Origin: Labilithrix luteola
Lineage (GTDB): Bacteria; Myxococcota_A; Polyangia; Polyangiales; Polyangiaceae
Direction of reading: 5' to 3'
Length of the DNA: 64,000 nucleotides
Assembly (NCBI RefSeq): GCF_001263205.1
Contig: NZ_CP012333.1
Location: forward strand, 1,426,001-1,490,000
Positions 1 through 7,492 of this stretch are shown in pieces. A program made the position numbers and the translations under genes. The notes under the pieces were generated by a model, which was not told the origin of the DNA, did not search any database, and saw only the letters and a list, made by a program, of their open reading frames with translations. Position 1 is the first letter of the stretch. Every line of letters starts with the position of its first letter.

Positions 1-188
1 CGATGACGTTCGCGTCGTCCTCGGGGTTGCATAGCCCCGCGGGGCTCGACCTTGGCACCGACACGCCGGAGGAGATCGCGCTCGCGATCTTGGCGGAGAT
101 TCAGGCCACGCTCTCGGATCGCGATGGCCGGCGCCTGCGCGATCGCACCCACCCGCGGGTGCGCGTCGCCGAGTCGGCCGCCGAGTGA
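1..188 (+). CDS. XdhC/CoxI-family protein, C-terminal fragment
   Basis: The visible 62 or so residues are the end of a gene that begins before the window. The stretch HSPAGLDLGTDTPEEIALAI is the typical C-terminal signature of XdhC/CoxI proteins, which help insert or sulfurate the molybdenum cofactor of xanthine dehydrogenase and related hydroxylases. An open reading frame runs from the left edge to TGA at 186-188. An internal ATG at 3 is not the start, because the signature begins immediately after it and the Rossmann-like body of the family would be missing. The tail after the signature is Arg-rich and not diagnostic. The next gene is on the opposite strand and ends 14 nt away. Assignment rests on this one motif, so family-level confidence is moderate. 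Confidence 0.6.
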   Translation, partial: MTFASSSGLHSPAGLDLGTDTPEEIALAILAEIQATLSDRDGRRLRDRTHPRVRVAESAAE

Positions 189-202
189 CGACCTCCCTGT
201 GA

Positions 203-1192
203 CTACTTCACTTCGGCTTTCCAGCCGAGCGTGCCGCCACCGACGTCGGGCCGCGTCGGCTCCGGTCGCGTGAGGAAGTACGTGGTGGCGGCGGCGGAGG
301 CGACGACACATCCCGCGGCGGTCCAGAACCACCAACGCGAGAACACCGACGGCGTCTCGCGACGGAGCGTGGCGCGCATCGCCGCTTCCTGCCCGGCCTC
401 GACGGTGACCTGGGATTCGTAGGGAACGAATCCGTCGCGCCGGACCAAGACGCGATAGAGTCCGGCAGGTCGCAAGACGTCGACGGGCGCCGGTCCTACG
501 TCGACGCCGTTCACCGCGACGAGCGCGCTCGGCTCGGACGCCGAGATCTTGATGGTGGCGGGCAAGCGCGAGAGCTCGAAGTTCAGCGACCCCGATTCGC
601 CTGCCGAAAAGGAGCGAGAGACCGTCGTGTCGCGAAAGCCACGACGCGAGAACATGAGGATGTGGAGGCCCGGGTCGAGCACCACGGTGAAGGTCCCGCG
701 CGGCGCGGGCTCGCCAGGCCCGGGCGAACGAATGCCGGCGACCAGATCGGTGCCGGACGGGAACAGAGGTCGCCCGTCGATCGCGAGCGTGGATTCGGCG
801 GGCTCCACCGTCAGCTTGAAGCGCACGAGCATGCGATCGAGCTCACCGAGGATCGCATGGGCCTCGGAGACGAGGCTCGCGGGCAAGAGACGATGCTCCT
901 TCGCACCACCTTCGTGCTCGGCGAGCGCTTCGAGATAGAGCTGACGAGCGCGCGTGTAGTGGCCCATCGCGCGCTCGCACGCCGCCATGTTGAACGTGGT
1001 GACCGGATGTTTGCGTACCGCTCGTGCCCGTTCGAACGCCGTGAGGGCTTCGGCCCACTGCGCCTTCTCGACGAGCACCGTGCCCTCGGTGAAGGCCGAG
1101 CGCGCGCGATCGGCATCGTCGTCCGCACGCGCTTCGTGCGCCGAGCAGGCGACGAAGAGAGCGATTCCAACGAGCGAAAGGGAGAGTTTCAC
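203..1192 (-). CDS. Secreted TPR/PEGA-domain protein with C-terminal membrane anchor
   Basis: This 329-residue protein starts at a GTG preceded by GAGGA. Residues 1-23 form a signal peptide ending in ARA. Residues 27-100 are a TPR-like helical region (FNMAACERAMGHYTRARQLY), followed by beta-rich segments; about 205-275 match the PEGA repeat style (ALVAVNGVDVGPAPVDV, then YRVLVRRDGFVPYESQ). A hydrophobic helix at about 286-306 (FWTAAGCVVASAAATTYFL) should anchor it. PEGA proteins of this architecture are common in myxobacteria and sit in the envelope, often next to Ser/Thr kinases; their biochemical role is unknown. Here it is the last gene of a sigma factor, kinase, PEGA series on the minus strand, 81 nt after the kinase, so it may be a partner or output of that kinase. 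Confidence 0.75.
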   Translation of the reverse strand: MKLSLSLVGIALFVACSAHEARADDDADRARSAFTEGTVLVEKAQWAEALTAFERARAVRKHPVTTFNMAACERAMGHYTRARQLYLEALAEHEGGAKEHRLLPASLVSEAHAILGELDRMLVRFKLTVEPAESTLAIDGRPLFPSGTDLVAGIRSPGPGEPAPRGTFTVVLDPGLHILMFSRRGFRDTTVSRSFSAGESGSLNFELSRLPATIKISASEPSALVAVNGVDVGPAPVDVLRPAGLYRVLVRRDGFVPYESQVTVEAGQEAAMRATLRRETPSVFSRWWFWTAAGCVVASAAATTYFLTRPEPTRPDVGGGTLGWKAEVK

Positions 1193-1273
1193 GGGTCCTC
1201 GAGCAGTGTTTTCACTCTAGGTGACGTGAGGCGCTCGTCGAAGTCGCAGAAAAGTGAGGCGCTTCCGAGGGGA

Positions 1274-2617
1274 TCAGTACGGACTGACGGCGTGGACGCC
1301 CCCCGGCAAGCGCGCGGGCGCCGACGAGGGCGTTCCCGGATGGGCCGCCCCGCCAGCGGAAACGGACGAGCTTCGCGTGGCCGGCCGCTTCGAGGGAGCC
1401 GATGGAGGAGCGGCTCCGGCATCGACGATCGCCACGGGCTCGGCAGGTTCCGCGACGACCGGAGGAGCCGATGCCGATTGCGCCGGCGCAGGTGTCGTCG
1501 CCTCGGTCTTCACGACGGCCGATGCCTCGAGCGCAGGCACCGGAGCTGCGGTGTGCGCTCGCGCCCGCACGAGCCCTCCTCCGATCGCGAGGACGACGAG
1601 AGCGCCGGCTGCAACTATCCAGACGGGCACACGACGCTTCACCGGAGCGGAACCACCACGTCCAACCGACACGTGCAGCGGCGGGGGAGTCCAGAAATCC
1701 TGGACATCCAGCGTTTGCGCGAGAGGATCGATCGAAGCCGGAAGCGGCGTAGCTGCCGTGATCTTCGGCAGCGGGCCGTCGGCGTGGCCTTCGAGGACCG
1801 ACAGGATCTCCACGAGGCTCGGTCGCGCGGTGCGCTCGGACGCGAGCATGCGATCGACGAGACCGAGCACGCTCGGCGGAAGGTCAGGGCAACGCGACAC
1901 CAGCGGCGTGGCCTTGCCCATCGTGATGGCTTTGAAGATCTGACCGGCGTTCTCGCCCTCGAACGGCCTCGACCCCGAGACGCACTCGTAGAGGATGACA
2001 CCGAGCGCCCAGACGTCGGCGCGACCATCGACGTCGCGCTCTCCGAAGATCTGCTCCGGCGCCATGTACGCAGGCGTTCCGAGCATGGTGCCCGTGTTGG
2101 TCATGCCCGCGGTGTGCAGCTCTTCGGCCGTCACGACCTTCGCGATGCCGAAGTCGAGGACCTTCGTGATCGTGGTCCCTCCGCGGCCGCGATGGAGATA
2201 GAGATTTTCGGGCTTCAGGTCGCGGTGGACGATGCCGAGCGAGTGCGCGCTGCCGACCGCAGCCACGGCCGCTCCAATCGTGTGCGCCGCCTCCGAAATC
2301 GTCATCGGACCGAGGTTGAGGCGATCGCGGAGCGACTGGCCGTCGAGCAGCTCGAGAACGATGATGGGCGAGCCCGAAGGCGGGGCGAGGATCTCCTCGA
2401 CGGCGACGACGTTCGGATGTTGGAGCCGCTGCGCGATGCGCGCTTCGCGCACGAGACGCCGAACCGGGTCGACGCCCGAGACCTTCAGCACCTTCAGAGC
2501 GACAGGATGGCCATCGCCCTCACGGACGGCGGACCAAACCTGGCCCATGCCCCCTTCCCCGACGCGAGCGACCACCTTGTAGCGGTCGGCAACGACTTTT
2601 CCGGGTTCTAGGAACAC
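1274..2617 (-). CDS. Transmembrane Ser/Thr protein kinase (Hanks type)
   Basis: All kinase motifs are intact: glycine loop VGEGGMGQVW (19-28), catalytic Lys in VALKVL (42), HRDLKPEN (131-138), DFG (155-157), APEQ (187-190) and DVWALG (201-206). A single transmembrane helix lies near 332-350 (PVWIVAAGALVVLAIGG). A short Ala/Pro/Ser-rich tail follows outside the membrane, with no recognisable sensor domain. I chose the GTG at 2617 (VFLEPGKVVADRYK), which places the kinase fold at the usual distance from the start. The frame stays open upstream into the sigma-factor gene, but that part is low-complexity shadow sequence. No strong ribosome site is seen, so the start is uncertain. It lies 83 nt downstream of a sigma-factor gene and 81 nt upstream of the PEGA gene. 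Confidence 0.88.
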   Translation of the reverse strand: MFLEPGKVVADRYKVVARVGEGGMGQVWSAVREGDGHPVALKVLKVSGVDPVRRLVREARIAQRLQHPNVVAVEEILAPPSGSPIIVLELLDGQSLRDRLNLGPMTISEAAHTIGAAVAAVGSAHSLGIVHRDLKPENLYLHRGRGGTTITKVLDFGIAKVVTAEELHTAGMTNTGTMLGTPAYMAPEQIFGERDVDGRADVWALGVILYECVSGSRPFEGENAGQIFKAITMGKATPLVSRCPDLPPSVLGLVDRMLASERTARPSLVEILSVLEGHADGPLPKITAATPLPASIDPLAQTLDVQDFWTPPPLHVSVGRGGSAPVKRRVPVWIVAAGALVVLAIGGGLVRARAHTAAPVPALEASAVVKTEATTPAPAQSASAPPVVAEPAEPVAIVDAGAAPPSAPSKRPATRSSSVSAGGAAHPGTPSSAPARLPGGVHAVSPY

Positions 2618-2700
2618 GCTGTACCGTAGCCTGTGAGATAATGTGTGTCCAGCGTGTGTCCAGTCGAGCCCGAAACTGAATAAACGCTGCGAATCGTTCG

Positions 2701-3612
2701 TTATTTCGTCCGATCGGGCCCGAGCTCGTCGAGAACACGCTGGAGGCTCACGTCTAGACGGCTCATGAGGACGCCGACGAGGCTCTCGAAATCGGCGTTC
2801 GCGAGCTGCAGGCGATCGGCGAGTCGCTGGCGGGTGCCCTTGAAGAGTTGCTCGCGGATCGCGACGAGCCATCGCGCGGCCGTCGCGCGGTGCACCTGAT
2901 AGAGCGAAGCGATCTCGTCGATCGACAGACCGTCGAGCACACTCATGCGGAGCACGGTGCGGTCTTGGGCCTCGAGACTGCCGAGCGCTTCGTGGAATGC
3001 CGTCTTGAACGCAGCGCCGTATTCCGAACGAATGTGCGCGAGCTCGACGTCGTTCGAGATCATGTCGGCAATGGCATCGTCCGACTCGATCGAGCGCTCG
3101 GTGCCGAGTGGTTTGGCGCGACGCTCCATCGTGATGGCGATCCTCGTCGCGACCATGCGCAGCCAAGCGGTGAGCGGCGCGCGCCCCGTGTACTGCGCGA
3201 GCTTCGGTGGCTGACCGTCCGGGCTCACCAGCACGCGCTGGCGTACGAGCTGTCCGAGCTCGCTGCTGTCCGAGTGGCGATGAGAGCGAGCGACTTGGCT
3301 TGCCACCGGCACGACGTAGGCCGTGTCGAACACCGCGAGCGCCGCCCGATCGCCCGACAGACACCCGATCGCGACGAGAAGGTCGGGCGCGCAAAGTCGC
3401 TCGAGACTCTCGAGGACGCATTCCGTCGGAAGGTGCTCGGCGACGACGCGAAGAAACGAAACGTCCGGCACGTGCACGTCGGGAAGTGCCGCACGAGCTT
3501 CGGTCAGCCTCGCTGCGAGGAGCGGTTCGAGCTCGGAGCCGGAAGGGAGCGTTGCGAGGCGTTCCCGCGAAAGCGCACGCCCAAGTTCGTCGGCGAGCGG
3601 ATGGGCGGACAT
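2701..3612 (-). CDS. Sigma-70-like RNA polymerase factor, myxobacterial family
   Basis: The protein of about 303 residues has a region-2-like middle (YTGRAPLTAWLRMVATRIAI) and a C-terminal region-4 helix-turn-helix (LDGLSIDEIASLYQVHRATA). A long N-terminal extension of about 110 residues is absent from ordinary ECF factors. This build resembles the family catalogued as Myxococcales sigma-70 family 1 (TIGR03001); I place it there from pattern, not from a search. The start at 3612 (MSAHPLADELGRAL) is preferred over an upstream in-frame start at 3657 because the predicted fold begins there. It is transcribed first in a series with a membrane kinase and a PEGA protein. It is divergent from a second kinase across a 92-nt gap, suggesting kinase-linked control of this sigma factor. 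Confidence 0.72.
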   Translation of the reverse strand: MSAHPLADELGRALSRERLATLPSGSELEPLLAARLTEARAALPDVHVPDVSFLRVVAEHLPTECVLESLERLCAPDLLVAIGCLSGDRAALAVFDTAYVVPVASQVARSHRHSDSSELGQLVRQRVLVSPDGQPPKLAQYTGRAPLTAWLRMVATRIAITMERRAKPLGTERSIESDDAIADMISNDVELAHIRSEYGAAFKTAFHEALGSLEAQDRTVLRMSVLDGLSIDEIASLYQVHRATAARWLVAIREQLFKGTRQRLADRLQLANADFESLVGVLMSRLDVSLQRVLDELGPDRTK

Positions 3613-3704
3613 CGACTGGGGATCATACCAGAGCCCTTTGTCGCTACCACCCGCCAACGCCAGACTCCCGTTCGGTCAAGAATCCTCTACGATGGCAAAG
3701 GCCC

Positions 3705-4724
3705 GTGGACGCCTGCCCTTCCGAAGAAGAATTGCTGGAGGTGCTCGACAGCAGCGGGCCCACGCGCCCCCAAGAAGCGAAGAAGCGTGTCTTCGCGCAT
3801 GTCGACCGGTGCGCAATGTGTAGGGAGCTCGTCGCTTCGTTCGTGAAAGACACACGACCGAACGCAGCAGGTCACAAACCGGCCGAAGCACTCGAAACCC
3901 TCGGCCCGGGACAAACCATCGGTCGTTACGTACTCGTGCGATGCCTCGGGGTCGGCGGCGCGGGAGTGGTCTGGGAAGGCCACGATGGCTCCCACGCATT
4001 CGCCCTCAAGGTGCTGCGCCATTCGGCTTCGCACAACGTTCGGCGTCATCGACGTGAAGCGCGCATCGCGATGACGCTGCAGCATCCGAACATCGTGCCC
4101 GTGCACGAGGTGTTCGACGATCGCGCGCTCGGTCCCGTCCTCGTGATGCCGCTGCTCGGCGGCGAGACCTTCGAAAAGGTCCTCGGCCGCGCCGGCAAGC
4201 TCTCGCTCGAGCACACCGTGGCGTATCTCCTGCCCGTCCTCAACGCGATCGCCTACGCGCATGCTCAGGGCGTGGTCCATCGGGATCTCAAACCGCAGAA
4301 CGTGTTCGTCCAGCGCGATCGGATCTCGATCCTCGACTTCGGTGTCGCCAAGCTCCTCGAAGAATCGAGCCTGGCAGGGTCGGCGATCACGCGAACCGGC
4401 GAGCTGCTCGGAACACCGCGCTACATGGCCCCCGAACAGATCTTCGGCGAGCAGAGAATCGACGCGCGCGTCGACGTGTGGGCCGTCGGAGTCATCGCGT
4501 ACCGTGCGCTCTCGGGCGACCTTCCCATCGCGGCGCGCACGCTCGGTGAGGTCATCAAGGTGCATACCCGCGGCGCGATCGTCCCGCTGGAGCAACGAGC
4601 GCCGGAGCTCCCGCGGGACGTCACGAATGCAGTCATGCACGCCTTGCAGGGCGAGCACGCGAAGCGCGCGCCGAGCGTCGACGGTCTCGGCAACGTACTC
4701 TCGGGGTATGCGCGCTATCGGTGA
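3705..4724 (+). CDS. Cytosolic Ser/Thr kinase with N-terminal Cys/His (anti-sigma-like) motif
   Basis: The 339-residue protein starts at GTG 3705, the only plausible in-frame start before the fold. Residues 1-50 carry HVDRCAMC (H32, C36, C39), the H-x3-C-x2-C pattern of zinc-binding anti-sigma (zf-HC2/ZAS) domains. The kinase domain follows: glycine loop LGVGGAGVVW (81-90), VHRDLKPQN (191-199), DFG (211-213) and APEQIFGEQR. There is no transmembrane helix, so unlike its neighbour at 1274 it is predicted to be soluble. Divergent transcription from a sigma-factor gene, together with the Cys/His motif, suggests that it binds or phosphorylates that sigma factor. That is inference, though sigma/kinase pairs are documented in other bacteria. 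It meets the next gene tail to tail with only 6 nt between. Confidence 0.87.
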   Translation: MDACPSEEELLEVLDSSGPTRPQEAKKRVFAHVDRCAMCRELVASFVKDTRPNAAGHKPAEALETLGPGQTIGRYVLVRCLGVGGAGVVWEGHDGSHAFALKVLRHSASHNVRRHRREARIAMTLQHPNIVPVHEVFDDRALGPVLVMPLLGGETFEKVLGRAGKLSLEHTVAYLLPVLNAIAYAHAQGVVHRDLKPQNVFVQRDRISILDFGVAKLLEESSLAGSAITRTGELLGTPRYMAPEQIFGEQRIDARVDVWAVGVIAYRALSGDLPIAARTLGEVIKVHTRGAIVPLEQRAPELPRDVTNAVMHALQGEHAKRAPSVDGLGNVLSGYARYR

Positions 4725-4730
4725 TCGACC

Positions 4731-5237
4731 TCAGGGATTGTGGAGCGAGAGCGGGCCGAGGTAGTCACGCTTGCCGATGTTCACGCCGTTGTGACGCAAG
4801 ATGGCGTAGGCGTGATTGAGGTGGAAGAAGAAGTTCGGCTGCGCGTGCTCGAGGAAGTAATCGGGCCCGGTCATCCACTTTCCTTCCCAGCGCGGCTGCG
4901 CGACCTTGCGCGTCGCGGCCTCGGCGAAGTCCTGCGCGGTGAAGCCGTCGAGGAGGCCGATGGTCGAGCGAACGCGCGCGCGGAGCTCGTCGAGGGTCTT
5001 CTCGTTGTCCTCCTGCTTGGGCGTCTCTTTGCCGGCGAGGCGGAACGCGGCGAATTTCGCCGAATCGCAGCAGCTCTGGATCTGGCGCGCGAAGGCGAAC
5101 TGATCGGGCGCGAGACGAAGGCCAACGATGACGTTCGGGTCGAAGTTCTTGGTTTGAGCGTACGTGCCGGCCGCCTCGAGCCACTTGTCGAGCTGACCGA
5201 GCATCTTCTTCATCTGTCCGATGGCTTCGAAGTACAT
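4731..5237 (-). CDS. DUF1993 family protein
   Basis: The 168-residue protein has the length and motifs of DUF1993: a start in MYFEAIGQMKKMLGQLDKWL, the segment DPNVIVGLRLAPDQFAFARQ, and the C-terminal patch PNFFFHLNHAYAILRHNGV. The family has a four-helix DinB-like fold and no established reaction. The ATG at 5237 aligns with the family N-terminus; the open frame continues upstream, but that part is Arg/Ser-rich shadow and overlaps nothing conserved. It is soluble, with no signal peptide. It lies 67 nt downstream of a lipoprotein gene on the same strand and could be cotranscribed, without an obvious functional link. Confidence 0.85.
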   Translation of the reverse strand: MYFEAIGQMKKMLGQLDKWLEAAGTYAQTKNFDPNVIVGLRLAPDQFAFARQIQSCCDSAKFAAFRLAGKETPKQEDNEKTLDELRARVRSTIGLLDGFTAQDFAEAATRKVAQPRWEGKWMTGPDYFLEHAQPNFFFHLNHAYAILRHNGVNIGKRDYLGPLSLHNP

Positions 5238-5304
5238 GCGCGCATCGTAAAGCAGCGCACGGTCCGATTCACGGCTTTCGCCCGGCGGAGATTCCGCTTC
5301 GTCG

Positions 5305-5964
5305 TTACTCGATGCGAACGGGCTTCGACGGCTTCCTCGCCACGACTTTCGGCTTCTCTTCCATGAATTTCTGCTCGAGCGTGAAGACCTCTTCACCGTC
5401 CGGGACGGAAACGCTGAGCTCTGGCATCTGCGGCCGGAGGTAGCGGAGCTTCTCGTCGGAGGTATCCAAGGTGAGCGTCAGCGTCTCTCCCGTGCGCGGC
5501 TCGAGCTTCAAGAGCGCATAGCCCATCGCATCGGTCTTGCCGATGACACGACCGAAATACCGGACGGGCAGGTTCGGAACGCCCGGGGTCCGAAGGGCGA
5601 TGATGATTCCGTGATCGAAGGGCTTGCACGAGACCTCGTACTCGGGCGTGCCGCTCGATCGACGGATGATCAACGAAGGCATTCGCGAAGGAGGAGCGAA
5701 GCCCTGCGGACAGCTGACCGACAGATCGACCTGCGTTCCGTCTTCGCCGGCGAGGGAGAGTCGTGCGCGGCCATTCAGGTCGGTCTTGGTCGTGGTCCCG
5801 CCCGCCGAGACCTCCACGTCGGAGAGGGGCTCGTCGGGGTCGCTCGAGACGACGACCACCACGTGGGTGGGTCCCGGCGGAGGCGGCGAGCGAAAACTCG
5901 CACAACCGATCGGCAGCGTGGCGAGCAGGAAGGCGACGAACGACGAAGAGAGACTCGATGGCAT
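5305..5964 (-). CDS. Putative lipoprotein, beta-rich, unknown function
   Basis: The 219-residue protein begins MPSSLSSSFVAFLLATLPIG and continues into a Cys in a lipobox-like context (PIGCAS), which supports export and lipidation. The body holds a repeated immunoglobulin- or CarboxypepD_reg-like pattern (SDVEVSAGGTTTKTDLNGRA and KTDAMGYALLKLEPRTGETL), in which a beta domain is followed by a turn naming a default value. The C-terminus is basic (KPKVVARKPSKPVRIE). Such domains often modify surface structures, but no specific family is recognised. The ATG at 5964 is chosen because it gives the signal peptide; the open frame extends to 6105 without meaningful sequence. The gene is divergent from the Tad pilus operon across a 264-nt gap. 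Confidence 0.62.
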   Translation of the reverse strand: MPSSLSSSFVAFLLATLPIGCASFRSPPPPGPTHVVVVVSSDPDEPLSDVEVSAGGTTTKTDLNGRARLSLAGEDGTQVDLSVSCPQGFAPPSRMPSLIIRRSSGTPEYEVSCKPFDHGIIIALRTPGVPNLPVRYFGRVIGKTDAMGYALLKLEPRTGETLTLTLDTSDEKLRYLRPQMPELSVSVPDGEEVFTLEQKFMEEKPKVVARKPSKPVRIE

Positions 5965-6162
5965 CTCGCACGTCGGCGAGTGCAGAGACCGAGCCAGTCG
6001 GAAGCTGCAAATCCGTCCGGGAAACGCCGTCTCCTTCACCGATATCCATTCACGAGTTGCGCACCCCGAATGCGCAATTCGTAACCCCCTGGGGAGGTGG
6101 TGCATCGGCGGTCCATGCGTGGAATTAGCGGGAAATTTGCCACGTGGCGTGTTGGTCGTGGC

Positions 6163-6178
6163 TGGCCTTCAGGTTGCA
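6163..6178 (+). promoter_or_regulatory. Candidate sigma-54 promoter for the Flp pilin operon
   Basis: TGGCCTTCAGGTTGCA has the sigma-54 layout: GG at 6164-6165, ten bases, then GC at 6176-6177, within TGGC and TTGCA elements that match the consensus well. It lies about 50 nt upstream of the first pilin ATG, leaving room for a leader of about 40 nt with AAGGAGA. A sigma-54 activator with an FHA domain is encoded at 17233-18639, at the other end of the locus. By rough base composition I would expect only a couple of such matches in the whole window by chance, so one at this place is meaningful. Confidence 0.62.
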
Positions 6179-6228
6179 AATACGTCTCGCACGGCCGCTC
6201 GCTTCGAGCAGCCCGCCAAGGAGACAAC

Positions 6229-6432
6229 ATGAACACGAAGAACGTCCTCGTCCGCTGCCGCAACTGGTTCACCCGGCTCGCCGGCGACACACGCGGTGAG
6301 ATGGTCGAGTACGCGATCGTCGTCGGCGTCGTCGCCCTCTCCGCCATCGCGGCCTACACGGCGTTCGGTGACAGCATCAAGGGCAAGATCCAGGAAGAAG
6401 GCGGCAAGGTCACCAGCATCCGCACCGGCTGA
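6229..6432 (+). CDS. Flp/Tad-type major pilin
   Basis: This 67-residue prepilin has a basic leader (to RLAGDTRG), a cleavage-type motif RGEMVEYAIV, and a hydrophobic helix through ALSAIAAYTAFGDSI, then a short polar tail. That is the size and plan of Flp pilins, the subunits of Tad pili. The Glu stands at +4 from the predicted Gly rather than the usual +5, a small departure. A strong AAGGAGA ribosome site stands at 6219-6225. The helix end (AIAAYTAFGDSIKG) is nearly repeated in the large fusion protein at 9769 (AIAAYVGFGDSIRG), so both probably enter the same apparatus. The prepilin peptidase gene follows 17 nt later. Confidence 0.9.
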   Translation: MNTKNVLVRCRNWFTRLAGDTRGEMVEYAIVVGVVALSAIAAYTAFGDSIKGKIQEEGGKVTSIRTG

Positions 6433-6449
6433 TCCTGGAGGTATCGGCG

Positions 6450-6983
6450 ATGGCGTTCTTGCTCGTCACGGCGCTCGTCCTCACGGCGATCGCTGCGTAC
6501 GTCGACCACCGAACCGGACACATCCCCAACGTCCTCACGGTGGGGGGATTCGTCGTCGCCCTTCTCGCTCATGTGGTCCTGGCGCTCGCTGCCGGCGGTC
6601 TTCGTGCCGTGCCGGCAGCGCTGGGAACGTCGCTCGGCGGCGCGCTTCTCGCGGCCATCGTTCCCCTCGTTCTCTTCCGCGCCAACGCGCTCGGGGGCGG
6701 TGACGTGAAGTTGTTCGTCGCCCTCGGCGCGCTCCTGGGACCACTGGTCGGACTGCGCGTGGAGCTCCTCAGCTTCGCGTGCTCCGCATTGCTCATACCA
6801 ATCAAGCTCGCCTGGGAAGGAGAGCTCCTCGGTGCGCTCGGACGCAGCGCACTTCTCTGCGCGAACCTCGTCTTACCGGCGTCGCGAAAGTTCGCGATCG
6901 ATCGCAAGAAGCTCACGTGGGTGCGCCTCGGCCCGGCCATCTTCGCAGGCACAGCATGGGCCGTCGCCTCCGGGCTCCTCTGA
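6450..6983 (+). CDS. tadV: Prepilin peptidase, TadV/CpaA-type (A24)
   Basis: This 177-residue multi-spanning membrane protein cleaves the short leader from Flp prepilins at the inner membrane. Both aspartates of the A24 aspartyl peptidase site are present: YVDHRTGHIPN near residues 18-28 and ALGGGDVKLFVALGA near 79-93. Its length fits the short TadV/CpaA class, without the N-methyltransferase part of PilD. The start is ATG 6450, and an acceptable GGAGG stands at 6436-6440. Its TGA overlaps the ATG of the next TadE-like gene by one base, showing translational coupling. Confidence 0.9.
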   Translation: MAFLLVTALVLTAIAAYVDHRTGHIPNVLTVGGFVVALLAHVVLALAAGGLRAVPAALGTSLGGALLAAIVPLVLFRANALGGGDVKLFVALGALLGPLVGLRVELLSFACSALLIPIKLAWEGELLGALGRSALLCANLVLPASRKFAIDRKKLTWVRLGPAIFAGTAWAVASGLL

Positions 6984-7492
6984 TGATCTCGGACGAGCGG
7001 GGCGGGACGTACGCAGAATTCGTTCTCGCGATCATCCCGGTGCTGATGCTCTCGCTCGGCATCCTGCAGCTCACCGAGCTGTACACGGCGAAGCTTCTCG
7101 TCGACCACGCGTCGCTCGCGGCGGCGCGCTCGGCGGTGGTGGTCTTCGCCGACGATCCTCGCTCCTACGCCGGCGAAGGGGTCTCGACGTTGGGGCCTCA
7201 CCGCACGGAGGCCGTGCGTCTCGCAGCGCTTCGCGCGATGGCTCCGTTCGTCGTCGACGGCAGCTTCACGAGCGTGCGCGTCGAATATCCCGATGGCGCA
7301 GGAGCCGGCTTCGGCTCTCCCGTCACTGCCGAAGTTCATGCGATGTATCGATGCCGCGTTCCCCTCGTCAGCCCGGTGGCGTGCGGAACGACCGGCGAAC
7401 GCGAGCTCGTTTCGAAGATGACGCTCCCGAGTCTCACCGCGCGATTCAGCTACGACGGTGGCGGTGGAGCGATGGGCCTGAAGCGACCATGA
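6983..7492 (+). CDS. TadE-like pseudopilin
   Basis: This 169-residue protein has an N-terminal prepilin-type motif RGGTYAEFVL (Glu at +5 of the predicted cleavage Gly) and one hydrophobic helix (LAIIPVLMLSLGILQL). A periplasmic part of about 125 residues with two Cys follows (CRVPLVSPVACG). TadE-like proteins are processed by TadV and act as minor pilins in Tad assembly. The ATG at 6983 overlaps the stop of the peptidase gene. An alternative start at 6956 would lie inside that gene and add nine residues. The stop overlaps the start of the TadG-like gene by ATGA. Confidence 0.82.
   Translation: MISDERGGTYAEFVLAIIPVLMLSLGILQLTELYTAKLLVDHASLAAARSAVVVFADDPRSYAGEGVSTLGPHRTEAVRLAALRAMAPFVVDGSFTSVRVEYPDGAGAGFGSPVTAEVHAMYRCRVPLVSPVACGTTGERELVSKMTLPSLTARFSYDGGGGAMGLKRP

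Noticed and set aside
662..2611. Long plus-strand reading frame opposite the PEGA and kinase genes
   Set aside because: It is the antisense shadow of 203-1192 and 1274-2617, Arg-rich, without any family motif; such long shadows are expected at this GC content.
2618..3421. Much longer kinase (open to 3421)
   Set aside because: The extra N-terminal residues are antisense of the sigma-factor gene, Arg-rich and without domain; the kinase fold begins right after GTG 2617.
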